Positions 1-7,647 of a stretch of DNA of 64,000 bases are shown here, piece after piece. A model generated the notes under the pieces. The model saw only the letters and a program-made list of their open reading frames with translations, did no database searches and was not told the origin of the DNA. The position numbers and the translations under genes are program-made. The DNA lies in contig NZ_LT629777.1 of the NCBI RefSeq assembly GCF_900105475.1, positions 1,116,001-1,180,000 on the forward strand, in the 5' to 3' direction. This DNA is from Pseudomonas asplenii (GTDB taxonomy: Bacteria; Pseudomonadota; Gammaproteobacteria; Pseudomonadales; Pseudomonadaceae). Within the stretch, counting starts at the first letter, position 1. Every line of letters starts with the position of its first letter.

Positions 1-1
1 C

Positions 2-562
2 CGGATACGCCGACCACTGGCTTATAGCCTGAGCTTCTTCGGCCTGCTGGTGGTAGCCGAGCACTACAAGCTCAACGCGCTGATCTTCGGTATCGGCTAC
101 CTGTCCTGCATGGCCTGGCTCAAGGTAGCGCTGGTGCCGCCGTTAAAAACCGCGTGGATGAACCGTCTGCAGACCGGCCTGGCGATTCCCTTGATCCTCA
201 CCTTCGGCATCGTGCAGATCAACGTGAACAGCGCCCTGAGCAGCCTGAGCCTGGTGCAGTTCATCGCGCTGCTGGTGATACCGGTCGCCAGCAAGCTGCT
301 GGGCAACTGGCTGGGCCTGGGTTGGGCCGGCCGCTCGTTCCCCGGCGCCAGCCGCTGGAAGGAAAGCCTGCTGCTCAACATTCGTGGTTTGAGCGAAATC
401 GTCTTCCTCAACCTGCTGCTGCAACAACAGTTGATCAGCCCGGCGCTGTACTTCGCGCTGATGCTGATGGGCCTGCTCGCCACCCTGCTGCCGGCGTTGG
501 CGGGCCTGCATCGAATCCCTTTGAATAGCGCCGAGACCGGCAAGGAGCCCGTGTGCCAATGA
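2..562 (+). CDS. Cation:proton antiporter (CPA2-like), C-terminal part
   Basis: The reading frame is open to the left edge, so only the last 186 codons are present. The fragment is very hydrophobic, with about six membrane segments. Near its end it has the pattern LLNIRGLSEIVFLNLLL followed by ISPALYFALML, which resembles the conserved late helices of CPA2/Kef-type Na+ or K+/H+ exchangers (typically L-M-N-x-R-G-L-x-E-L-x-V-L-N). The protein would sit in the inner membrane and exchange cations for protons. Its stop overlaps the next gene's start (ATGA at 559-562), so it belongs to the pigment operon. An RND/MMPL exporter is usual at this place in aryl-polyene clusters, but the ending does not look like one. 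Confidence 0.6.
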   Translation, partial: RIRRPLAYSLSFFGLLVVAEHYKLNALIFGIGYLSCMAWLKVALVPPLKTAWMNRLQTGLAIPLILTFGIVQINVNSALSSLSLVQFIALLVIPVASKLLGNWLGLGWAGRSFPGASRWKESLLLNIRGLSEIVFLNLLLQQQLISPALYFALMLMGLLATLLPALAGLHRIPLNSAETGKEPVCQ

Positions 563-1800
563 CTGAAATGGAACGCCGTGAAGTACTGGTGATAGGCGCC
601 GGTCCTTCCGGTGCGATTGCCGCCGCCCTGCTCAAGCGCAAGGGCCATGACGTGCTGATCGTCGAGCGCCAGCACTTCCCGCGTTTTTCCATCGGTGAAA
701 GTCTGCTGTCCCACTGCCTGGATTTCGTCGAGGAAGCCGGGATGCTCGACGCCGTCAACGCCGCGGGCTTCCAGTTGAAAAACGGTGCGGCCTTCGCCTG
801 GGGCGAGCGCTACAGCGCCTTCGACTTCGGCAAGACCTTCAGCAATGGCAAGCCCACCACCTTCCAGGTCCAGCGTGCCGAGTTCGACAAGCTGCTGGCC
901 GACCAGGCCGCCCTGCAAGGCGTGGAAATCCGTTACGGCGAGGAAATCGTCGCCGCCGATTTCGCACGCTCGCAGCCGCAGTTGCAGGTCCGTCGCGAAG
1001 ACGGCAGCGAGTACCCGCTCCAAGCCCGCTTCGTCCTCGACGCCAGCGGCTACGGCCGCGTGCTACCGCGCCTGCTGGACCTGGAGGCACCGTCGGGTTT
1101 CCCGGTGCGCCAGGCGGTGTTCACCCACATCGAGGATCGTATTGACCACCCTGCTTTCGATCGCGAAAAGATCCTTATCACCACCCATCCGGAAAACCGC
1201 GACATCTGGTTCTGGACCATCCCGTTCAGCAATGGCCGCTGTTCCCTCGGCGTGGTCGCCGACGCCAGCCATTTCGCCGGGCGCAGTGAGGACCTGGATG
1301 TCTGCCTGAAGGATTTCGTTGCCGAAACCCCGAGCCTGCAAAACGTCCTGGCAAACGCCGTGTGGGACACCCCGGCCCGAGCCATCGGTGGCTACTCGGC
1401 CAACGTCAAAAGTCTGCACGGTCCAGGTTACGCCCTGCTCGGTAACGCAGCGGAGTTCCTCGACCCGGTGTTCTCCTCCGGCGTGACCATCGCCATGCGT
1501 TCGGCCAGTATGGCCGCAGGCCTGCTGCACCGGCAGTTGCAGGGTGAAAGCGTCGACTGGCAGAGCCAGTTCGCCGAACCGCTGAAGCGTGGTGTCGACA
1601 CCTTCCGCTGCTACGTCGAAGGCTGGTACGCCGGGACCTTCCAGGATGTGATCTACCATCCCGGCAGTTCACAAGATATCCGCGCCATGATCAGCTCGAT
1701 CCTCGCCGGCTATGCCTGGGACGAGCGCAACCCCTTTGTCAGTGAGCCCAAGCGTCGCCTGCGAATGCTCTCGGAAATCTGTGCGAGCACACCGCAATGA
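559..1800 (+). CDS. FAD-dependent oxidoreductase, halogenase-like
   Basis: The product is 413 aa. Residues 8-30 hold an FAD-binding VIGAGPSGAIAAALL motif followed by the acidic VER end of the second strand. A late GNAAEFLDPVFSSG segment matches the second flavin-contact motif of flavin-dependent halogenases. Residues 217-222 read WFWTIP, the WxWxIP halogenase motif, and Lys74 lies in a GFQLKNGAAFAWG context like the catalytic lysine region of phenol/pyrrole halogenases. Related non-halogenating oxidoreductases share parts of these motifs, so halogenation is inference. The ATG at 559 is chosen because it overlaps the upstream stop by 4 bases; a GTG at 553 is also in frame. The gene overlaps the methyltransferase by 4 bases. 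Confidence 0.8.
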   Translation: MTEMERREVLVIGAGPSGAIAAALLKRKGHDVLIVERQHFPRFSIGESLLSHCLDFVEEAGMLDAVNAAGFQLKNGAAFAWGERYSAFDFGKTFSNGKPTTFQVQRAEFDKLLADQAALQGVEIRYGEEIVAADFARSQPQLQVRREDGSEYPLQARFVLDASGYGRVLPRLLDLEAPSGFPVRQAVFTHIEDRIDHPAFDREKILITTHPENRDIWFWTIPFSNGRCSLGVVADASHFAGRSEDLDVCLKDFVAETPSLQNVLANAVWDTPARAIGGYSANVKSLHGPGYALLGNAAEFLDPVFSSGVTIAMRSASMAAGLLHRQLQGESVDWQSQFAEPLKRGVDTFRCYVEGWYAGTFQDVIYHPGSSQDIRAMISSILAGYAWDERNPFVSEPKRRLRMLSEICASTPQ

Positions 1801-2531
1801 GCAATCAATACCTGAGCGATACGTACGTCGAAGAAACCCGCTTCGGCCTCTGGTTCCTGCGCAGCCATGCCTGGCAACACCACGTGCTACGTGTGGCGGT
1901 CAACGATCTGCGCCGCCTGTTCAGCACAGAGTTGCCGAAAAACCCGGTGCTGCTCGATGCCGGCTGCGGCCAGGGAAAATCCTTCCAGTACCTGCAGCAG
2001 GTGTTCGCGCCAGAGCGACTGATCGGCCTCGATGCCGACCCGCACAGCCTGGAACTGGCCGCCGAAGAAGCGCAGCGGCGCCATATCGATATAGAACTGA
2101 TCGGTAGCGATTGCGCGACCCTGGACGTCGCCTCCGAGAGTGTCGATCTCCTGTTCTGTCACCAGACCTTCCATCACCTGGTCCAGCAAGACCGGGCCCT
2201 GGCCGAGTTCTACCGGGTGCTCAAGCCCGGCGGCTACCTGCTGTTCGCCGAATCCACCGAGGCCTATATCGACACCTGGGTGATCCGCTGGCTGTTCCGC
2301 CACCCGATGCACGTACAGAAAAGCGCCGGGCAGTACCTGGAGATGATTCGCGACCAGGGCTTCGAGTTCGAAGCACAGAATGTCTCCTATCCCTACCTGT
2401 GGTGGAGCCGCGCCAAGGACTTCGGCCTGCTTGAACGCCTGCGCCTGAAAAACCCGCCGCCAGTCGGCCAGCGGGAAGAGACCCTGATCAACGTGGTCGC
2501 CCGCAAACCCCTGGCAGGTCACAGCGAATGA
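1797..2531 (+). CDS. Class I SAM-dependent methyltransferase
   Basis: The product is 244 aa. Residues about 44-57 carry the SAM-binding motif I LLDAGCGQGKSF, and an acidic GLDAD follows at the end of strand 2. A motif resembling post-I/III (YRVLKPGGYLLFAES) appears near residue 140. No signal peptide or membrane segment is seen, so it should be cytoplasmic. Aryl-polyene and xanthomonadin clusters often carry a methyltransferase that decorates the aryl head group; that role here is inference from context. It starts in an ATGA overlap with the FAD enzyme and ends in an ATGA overlap with the lipoprotein gene. Confidence 0.85.
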   Translation: MSNQYLSDTYVEETRFGLWFLRSHAWQHHVLRVAVNDLRRLFSTELPKNPVLLDAGCGQGKSFQYLQQVFAPERLIGLDADPHSLELAAEEAQRRHIDIELIGSDCATLDVASESVDLLFCHQTFHHLVQQDRALAEFYRVLKPGGYLLFAESTEAYIDTWVIRWLFRHPMHVQKSAGQYLEMIRDQGFEFEAQNVSYPYLWWSRAKDFGLLERLRLKNPPPVGQREETLINVVARKPLAGHSE

Positions 2532-3010
2532 TACGAGCACTGTTGCTGGGCTGCTTCCTGCTGCTGGGCGCCTGCGCCAGCCGCCTGCCGCTGCCCGTGC
2601 ACACCCCGACCCTGGCCCTGCCCCTGCAATTGCTGGTCGAGCGCGAGCAAGATGGCGTACGCCAGGACTGGCTGCTGGTGATCCAGCGCGAAGCCGATGG
2701 CTTGCGCTGGTCGTTGATGGACCCGTTGGGCATCCCGCTGGCACGCCAGCTTCTGCAAAACGGCGATTGGCGTGCCGACGGCCTGCTGCCCCCCAACCCA
2801 CAGGCCCGCGAACTGTTCGCCGCCCTGCTCTTCGCATTGACGCCGCAGGCCGAGTTGGCGGGCAACTACCCCACGGCACATCAGCAAGCCGGGCAACGGG
2901 AACTGGGCGAACAGTGGCACGTCAGCTATCGCCAGCCGCTGTTTTTCCGTCTCGACCTGCCGCAAGGCCTGCATTACAACATCAGCCCGTTGAACGAGAG
3001 CGCGCCATGA
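2528..3010 (+). CDS. DUF3261 family lipoprotein
   Basis: The product is 160 aa with an N-terminal type II signal peptide ending in LLLGAC; Cys16 would be the lipidated residue. The mature part is soluble and lacks membrane helices. Lipoproteins of the DUF3261 family are regular members of aryl-polyene clusters and are thought to help move the pigment lipid to the outer membrane together with a LolA-like protein and an exporter. The evidence for DUF3261 is length, position and the IQREADGLRWSLMDPLG region. ATGA overlaps join it to both neighbours. Confidence 0.75.
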   Translation: MIRALLLGCFLLLGACASRLPLPVHTPTLALPLQLLVEREQDGVRQDWLLVIQREADGLRWSLMDPLGIPLARQLLQNGDWRADGLLPPNPQARELFAALLFALTPQAELAGNYPTAHQQAGQRELGEQWHVSYRQPLFFRLDLPQGLHYNISPLNESAP

Positions 3011-4203
3011 CCGCCTACCTGAACGCCCTCGGACTGGTCTGCGCCCTGGGTCGCGACAAGCAGGAAGTCGCGCGCAAGCTGTTCGCCGGCGACTGCTCGG
3101 GCGTTCGCGCCGAAGCCGGATGGGTCCCGGAACGGGCGCTGCCGGTCGCGGCGGTACGCGGAGAACTGGTGGCCTTGCCAGACGAACTGAGCACCCAGCA
3201 CAGCCGCAACAACCAGTTGCTGATGGAAGCGACCCTGCAGATCGCCGAGCCGATCCGGCAGGCCATCGACACCTATGGTCGCCAACGCATCGGCATCGTC
3301 CTGGGTACCAGCACCTCGGGCATCGACGAAGCCAGTCGTGGTATCGCCGCTTATCTGCGCGACCAGCAGTTCCCCGCCGAGTACGACTATCGGCAACAGG
3401 AACTCGGAGCCCCGGCCAGCTTCCTGGCCGACTGGCTACAACTGGATGGCCCGGCCTACGTGATTTCCACCGCCTGCACCTCCAGCGCCCGCGCCCTGAT
3501 GAGCGCCCAGCGCCTGCTCGACCTGGGCCTGTGCGATGCGGTGTTGTGCGGTGGGGTCGACAGCCTGTGCAAACTGACCCTCAACGGCTTCAGCTCACTG
3601 GAAGCGGTCTCCGAACAACGCTGCAACCCGTTCTCGGTGAACCGCAACGGCATCAACATCGGCGAGGCTGCCGTGCTGTTCCTGATGACACGCAAGGCCG
3701 GTGATGCACAGCCGATCGCCTTGCTCGGCTCCGGCGCCAGTTGCGATGCCTACCATATTTCCGCACCGGAGCCCGGCGGCAAGGGTGCCACCCAGGCCAT
3801 GAGCAAGGCCCTGCGCCAGGCGGGTCTGCAACCTGCGCAGATTGACTATCTGAACCTGCACGGCACTGCGACCCAGCACAACGATGCCATGGAGAGCGTG
3901 GCAGTGGCGGGCCTGTTCCCGGCCCATCTGCCCTGCTCCTCGACCAAGCCCATGACCGGCCATACCCTCGGCGCTGCCGGGGCGCTGGAGGCGGCGTTCT
4001 GCTGGTTGAGCCTGAGCGCCGAAAACCCCCATGGCAACCTGCCGCCGCACCTTTGGGACGGCCAGCCCGACCCGGCGTTGCCGGCGCTGCACTGGGCCGG
4101 GCCGGATGACCGGCTCGCCCCCAAGCCCCCACGTCGCCTGATGAGCAATTCGTTTGCCTTCGGCGGCAACAACGTCAGCCTGATTATCGGAGACGCCCCA
4201 TGA
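3007..4203 (+). CDS. Beta-ketoacyl-ACP synthase (ApeO-like)
   Basis: The product is 398 aa with a complete thiolase-fold KAS I/II Cys-His-His triad: Cys157 (STACTSSARAL), His285 (NLHGTATQHND) and His319 (SSTKPMTGHTLG), with Lys314 just before the last. It should condense malonyl-ACP with the growing polyene. A longer open frame begins at 2767, but it overlaps the lipoprotein gene, and the ATG at 3007 gives the usual ATGA coupling. By position and composition it matches the ApeO-type ketosynthase of aryl-polyene clusters. Which of the two ketosynthases here starts and which elongates cannot be told from sequence. Confidence 0.88.
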   Translation: MTAYLNALGLVCALGRDKQEVARKLFAGDCSGVRAEAGWVPERALPVAAVRGELVALPDELSTQHSRNNQLLMEATLQIAEPIRQAIDTYGRQRIGIVLGTSTSGIDEASRGIAAYLRDQQFPAEYDYRQQELGAPASFLADWLQLDGPAYVISTACTSSARALMSAQRLLDLGLCDAVLCGGVDSLCKLTLNGFSSLEAVSEQRCNPFSVNRNGINIGEAAVLFLMTRKAGDAQPIALLGSGASCDAYHISAPEPGGKGATQAMSKALRQAGLQPAQIDYLNLHGTATQHNDAMESVAVAGLFPAHLPCSSTKPMTGHTLGAAGALEAAFCWLSLSAENPHGNLPPHLWDGQPDPALPALHWAGPDDRLAPKPPRRLMSNSFAFGGNNVSLIIGDAP

Positions 4204-4664
4204 TCGATTGGCCGCTCGCCGAATTGCTCCCCCACGCGGGTGACATGATACTGATCGATCAGGTCCTGTCCTTCGATGAAGAGCAGATCCAGACCCGTCT
4301 CACCGTACGTCCCGGCGGCCTGTTCAACCGCGAAGACGGCAGCCTGCCAGCCTGGCTCGGCATCGAGCTGATGGCCCAGAGCGTGGCCGCCTACGCCGGC
4401 TGCCGCGCCCGCAACGAAGGCCGGCCGGTGGAGCTGGGGTTCCTGCTCGGTACCCGCAAGTTCGAATGCAACGTCGAACATTTTGCGCAAGGCACCGAGC
4501 TGACCATCCACGCCAAACGCTCCCTGGAAGACGACAACGGCATGGGGGTATTCGAATGCCACCTGAGCGGTCCGTCGATCCAGGCCTCGGCTCGCCTGAA
4601 CGTGTTCCGTCCGCCCCAGGCCGCCGCTTATCTCAACGAATCACAGGAATCCAGCCATGACTGA
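4200..4664 (+). CDS. Hotdog-fold 3-hydroxyacyl-ACP dehydratase (ApeP-like)
   Basis: The product is 154 aa, the usual size of a FabZ/FabA-like hotdog dehydratase. The N-terminal LLPHAGDMILIDQVL segment resembles the active-site region of FabZ-type enzymes (PHRxPxLLVD), with His12 or so as the likely catalytic residue. The following GIELMAQSVAAYAG helix is the hotdog central helix. It would remove water from the 3-hydroxyacyl-ACP made by the adjacent ketoreductase, giving the trans double bonds of the polyene. The start overlaps the ketosynthase by 4 bases, and the end overlaps the reductase gene by 8 bases. Confidence 0.85.
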   Translation: MIDWPLAELLPHAGDMILIDQVLSFDEEQIQTRLTVRPGGLFNREDGSLPAWLGIELMAQSVAAYAGCRARNEGRPVELGFLLGTRKFECNVEHFAQGTELTIHAKRSLEDDNGMGVFECHLSGPSIQASARLNVFRPPQAAAYLNESQESSHD

Positions 4665-5385
4665 ATCCATTCTGGTTACCGGCTCCAGCCGTGGCATCGG
4701 CCGTGCTATCGCCCTGCGCCTGGCCCAGGCCGGGTATGACCTGGTACTGCACTGTCGCAGTGGCCGGGCCGAAGCCGACGCGGTGCAAACCGAGATCCAG
4801 GCACTGGGCCGCAACGCCCGGGTGCTGCAATTCGACGTGTCCGAGCGGGAAGCCTGCCGGACGATTCTCGAAGCCGACGTCGAGACCCACGGTGCCTACT
4901 ACGGTGTGGTGCTCAACGCCGGGCTGACCCGCGACGGTGCCTTCCCGGCCCTCTCGGACGACGACTGGGACCAGGTGCTGCGCACCAACCTCGATGGTTT
5001 CTACAATGTGTTGCATCCGCTGATGATGCCGATGATCCGCCGCCGCGCGCCGGGGCGAGTGGTGTGCATCACCTCGGTATCCGGGCTGATCGGTAACCGT
5101 GGCCAGGTCAACTACAGCGCCTCGAAGGCCGGCCTGATCGGCGCGGCCAAGGCCCTGGCGATCGAGCTGGGCAAGCGCAAGATCACCGTCAACTGCGTGG
5201 CCCCGGGGCTGATCGACACGGCCATGCTCGACGAAAACGTCCCGGTGGAAGAACTGCTGAAAATGATCCCCGCACAGCGCATGGGCACCCCGGAAGAAGT
5301 CGCCGGTGCGGTGAACTTTCTGATGTCCGCCGAAGCGGCCTATATCACCCGGCAGGTTCTGGCCGTCAACGGAGGCCTGTGCTGA
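4657..5385 (+). CDS. fabG: 3-oxoacyl-ACP reductase, FabG type (ApeQ-like)
   Basis: The product is a 242-aa classical short-chain dehydrogenase. Residues 6-18 carry the cofactor motif TGSSRGIGRAIA, and the NAG motif appears as VLNAGLTRDGAF. The catalytic Ser-Tyr-Lys triad is in ITSVSGLIGNRGQ and NYSASKAG. It would reduce 3-oxoacyl-ACP with NADPH in the polyene elongation cycle. It is not the housekeeping fabG, because the neighbours are pigment genes and not fabD-acpP. Its stop shares one base with the start of the next ketosynthase (TGATG). Confidence 0.9.
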   Translation: MTESILVTGSSRGIGRAIALRLAQAGYDLVLHCRSGRAEADAVQTEIQALGRNARVLQFDVSEREACRTILEADVETHGAYYGVVLNAGLTRDGAFPALSDDDWDQVLRTNLDGFYNVLHPLMMPMIRRRAPGRVVCITSVSGLIGNRGQVNYSASKAGLIGAAKALAIELGKRKITVNCVAPGLIDTAMLDENVPVEELLKMIPAQRMGTPEEVAGAVNFLMSAEAAYITRQVLAVNGGLC

Positions 5386-6611
5386 TGAAGCGCGTCGTCG
5401 TCACCGGCATGGCCGGCATCACCTCGCTGGGCAGCGACTGGAACAGTATCGAAGCCAACTTCCGCGCCAACCGCAGCGGCATCCGGCGCATGGACGAATG
5501 GAACCGTTTCACCGAGCTGAACACCCGTCTGGCCGGCCCCATCGATGACTATGTGGTGCCCGCCCACTGGACCCGCAAGCAACTGCGCAGCATGGGCCGG
5601 GTCTCGCGGTTTTCCGTTGGCGCTGCCGAAATGGCCCTGGCCGACGCCGGCCTGCTGGGTAACGAAATCATCCGCGACGGGCGCATGGGCGTGGCCTGTG
5701 GTTCGTCCACCGGCAGCACCGACGAGATCAAGGCTTTCGGCATGATGCTGATCAACTCGGTGGCCGAGGGGCTGAATGCCAACTCCTACGTGCGCATGAT
5801 GCCCCACACCACCGCGGCCAACATCAGCATCTTCTTCGGCCTGACCGGGCGCCTGATCCCCACCTCCAGCGCCTGCACCAGCGGCAGCCAGGGCATCGGC
5901 TATGCCTACGAGGCAATCAAGTTCGGTCGCTTGCCGATGATGCTGGCCGGCGGCGCGGAAGAACTGTGCCCCACCGAAGCCATGGTGTTCGATGCGCTCT
6001 ACGCCACCAGCCTGAAAAACGATGCCCCGCACACCAGCCCACGCCCCTACGACAGTGGCCGCGATGGTCTGGTGATCGGCGAAGGCGCCGGCATGCTGGT
6101 GCTTGAGGAGCTTGAACACGCTCTGGCCCGTGGCGCGCATATCCACGCGGAAATTGTCGGTTTCGGCAGCAATGCCGATGGCCAGCATGCGACCCGCCCG
6201 GAACAGACGACCATGCGCCGAGCCATGGAACTGGCACTCGAGGACGCGGGCCTGGCGCCCGAGGCCATCGGCTATGTGAATGGCCACGGCACCGCCACCG
6301 AACAAGGCGACATCGCCGAAACCCTGGCGACCCAAAGCCTGTTCGGCAGCCGCATGCCGATCAGTTCGCAGAAGAGTTTCTTCGGCCACACCCTGGGCGC
6401 CTGTGGCGCGCTGGAGTCCTGGTTCAGCATCGAGATGATGAACCGCGACCGCTACGTGCCAACCCTCAACCTCGACCAGATCGACCCGCAATGCGCGGAT
6501 CTGGACTACCTGCGCGGCGAATTCCGGCAGATGAGCAACGAGTATGTGATGAACAACAACTTCGCCTTCGGTGGTGTGAACACCTCGCTGGTGTTCCGTC
6601 GCTGGTCCTGA
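5385..6611 (+). CDS. Beta-ketoacyl-ACP synthase (ApeR-like)
   Basis: The product is 408 aa, a FabF-type ketosynthase with Cys164 (SSACTSGSQG), His301 (VNGHGTATEQGD) and His335 (KSFFGHTLGACG), with Lys330 before it. The ATG at 5385 overlaps the reductase stop by one base and is preferred over an upstream in-frame GTG at 5379. It is the second ketosynthase of the locus. A KS-dehydratase-reductase-KS run is the characteristic end of aryl-polyene clusters. It ends the tightly overlapped part of the operon; the next gene begins 23 bases later. Confidence 0.88.
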   Translation: MKRVVVTGMAGITSLGSDWNSIEANFRANRSGIRRMDEWNRFTELNTRLAGPIDDYVVPAHWTRKQLRSMGRVSRFSVGAAEMALADAGLLGNEIIRDGRMGVACGSSTGSTDEIKAFGMMLINSVAEGLNANSYVRMMPHTTAANISIFFGLTGRLIPTSSACTSGSQGIGYAYEAIKFGRLPMMLAGGAEELCPTEAMVFDALYATSLKNDAPHTSPRPYDSGRDGLVIGEGAGMLVLEELEHALARGAHIHAEIVGFGSNADGQHATRPEQTTMRRAMELALEDAGLAPEAIGYVNGHGTATEQGDIAETLATQSLFGSRMPISSQKSFFGHTLGACGALESWFSIEMMNRDRYVPTLNLDQIDPQCADLDYLRGEFRQMSNEYVMNNNFAFGGVNTSLVFRRWS

Positions 6612-6633
6612 TTTGCCCTACTGGAGAAATGGA

Positions 6634-7074
6634 ATGTCCCTGTTTCGCGTTGCACTGATCGCCCTGGCACTGCTGACGACTGCCGGCTGCACCAGCAAGA
6701 AAATCGTCACCCCGACCCGCACCGTCACGCCGCAGATCCAGGCCAGCCAGGAGCAGATGAAACAGGCGATCCTCACCACCCTGGTCAAGCGCAAGTGGAG
6801 CGTACAGCGGGTCAACCCGTCGCAGATCCAGGCCGAGATCACCGTGCGGGAGAAATTCCACGTCGAGATCGATATCAACTACAGCGCCAGCGGCTACACC
6901 ATCGCCTATCGCGACAGCAGCGGCATGGACTACAAGGACGGCAAGATCCACAAGAACTACATCCGTTGGGTGCGCCTGCTGGACAAGGGCATCCTGCGTG
7001 AGCTGCGCGACCACGATGCCGAGAGCACCGCTCACGCCATCGGTGTGGGCGAACCGCAGCCGATCAGCCAGTAA
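6634..7074 (+). CDS. Putative lipoprotein, pigment operon
   Basis: The product is 146 aa. The N-terminus MSLFRVALIALALLTTAGC is a type II signal peptide with Cys19 as the likely lipidated residue, although position -3 is Thr and not the usual Leu. The mature domain is soluble and rich in Lys and Gln, and no known fold is recognised. The ATG at 6634 follows a ctggagaaatgga ribosome site; the open frame also has an upstream TTG at 6613. It sits 23 bases after the ketosynthase, so it is probably co-transcribed with the pigment genes. Function is unknown. Confidence 0.7.
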   Translation: MSLFRVALIALALLTTAGCTSKKIVTPTRTVTPQIQASQEQMKQAILTTLVKRKWSVQRVNPSQIQAEITVREKFHVEIDINYSASGYTIAYRDSSGMDYKDGKIHKNYIRWVRLLDKGILRELRDHDAESTAHAIGVGEPQPISQ

Positions 7075-7112
7075 CCACGTTTTTTCCGTACATCGAAAAC
7101 AAGGAGTAGACC

Positions 7113-7559
7113 ATGAAGACGAAAACCTGGGCCGCCGTGACCGCGTTGATGTTATGCAGCCTGCCGGGCCTGAGCCAGGCCCGCGATACCACGCTGAATC
7201 TGCCGTTCGACAAGGTGGTGGCCGAAGCGATCAGTACTGGCAAGATCGATGGCAGCGTCAAGTTCTACCTGGCGGGCAACACGCCCAAGGGCAAGATCAC
7301 CGTGGTCAGCCCGGACGCGGTGACCAACAAGAAGACCAACGCCTTCAACAAGAGCGACGAGGAAGCCTGTGCCTGGGCTCTGCAGTCGGCATTGATCACC
7401 CTGCACGACGCGGCAAAAAAGGTCGGGGCGAACGCGGTGACCAACATCGTCAGCTACTACAAGCGTAACGAAACCAAGAGCCCGACCACCTACGAATGCC
7501 ATGCTGGCGCGTTCATCGGCGGCGTGGCGCTCAAGGGCGACCTGTCGAAGGTGCAGTAA
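7113..7559 (+). CDS. Conserved periplasmic protein, YbjQ-like features
   Basis: The product is 148 aa with a Sec signal peptide that probably ends at SLPGLSQA. The mature chain contains AKKVGANAVTNIVSYY, like the ALGANAV core of small YbjQ-type proteins. Two cysteines (in EEACAW and YECHAG) could form a disulfide. Proteins like this are sometimes named 'excinuclease ATPase subunit' in databases, but no Walker motif or nuclease motif is present here, so that name should not be used. A ribosome site aaggag lies before the ATG. It is the last gene of the pigment-side run. Confidence 0.7.
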   Translation: MKTKTWAAVTALMLCSLPGLSQARDTTLNLPFDKVVAEAISTGKIDGSVKFYLAGNTPKGKITVVSPDAVTNKKTNAFNKSDEEACAWALQSALITLHDAAKKVGANAVTNIVSYYKRNETKSPTTYECHAGAFIGGVALKGDLSKVQ

Positions 7560-7588
7560 CCCTCTGGAGTGCCGCCTCTCTGGAAGCA

Positions 7589-7604
7589 CCAGAAAGCTTT
7601 CTGG
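7589..7604. terminator. 16-bp perfect palindrome between convergent genes
   Basis: CCAGAAAGCTTTCTGG is a perfect palindrome lying 29 bases after the end of the exported-protein gene and 43 bases before the end of the LysR gene, which read toward each other. No T-run follows on either strand, so intrinsic termination would be weak. It could also be a protein-binding site. Confidence 0.35.
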
Positions 7605-7647
7605 AGGTGAGGATTCTCCGTTGCTGGCGAGCGGGATTGCCCGGCTA

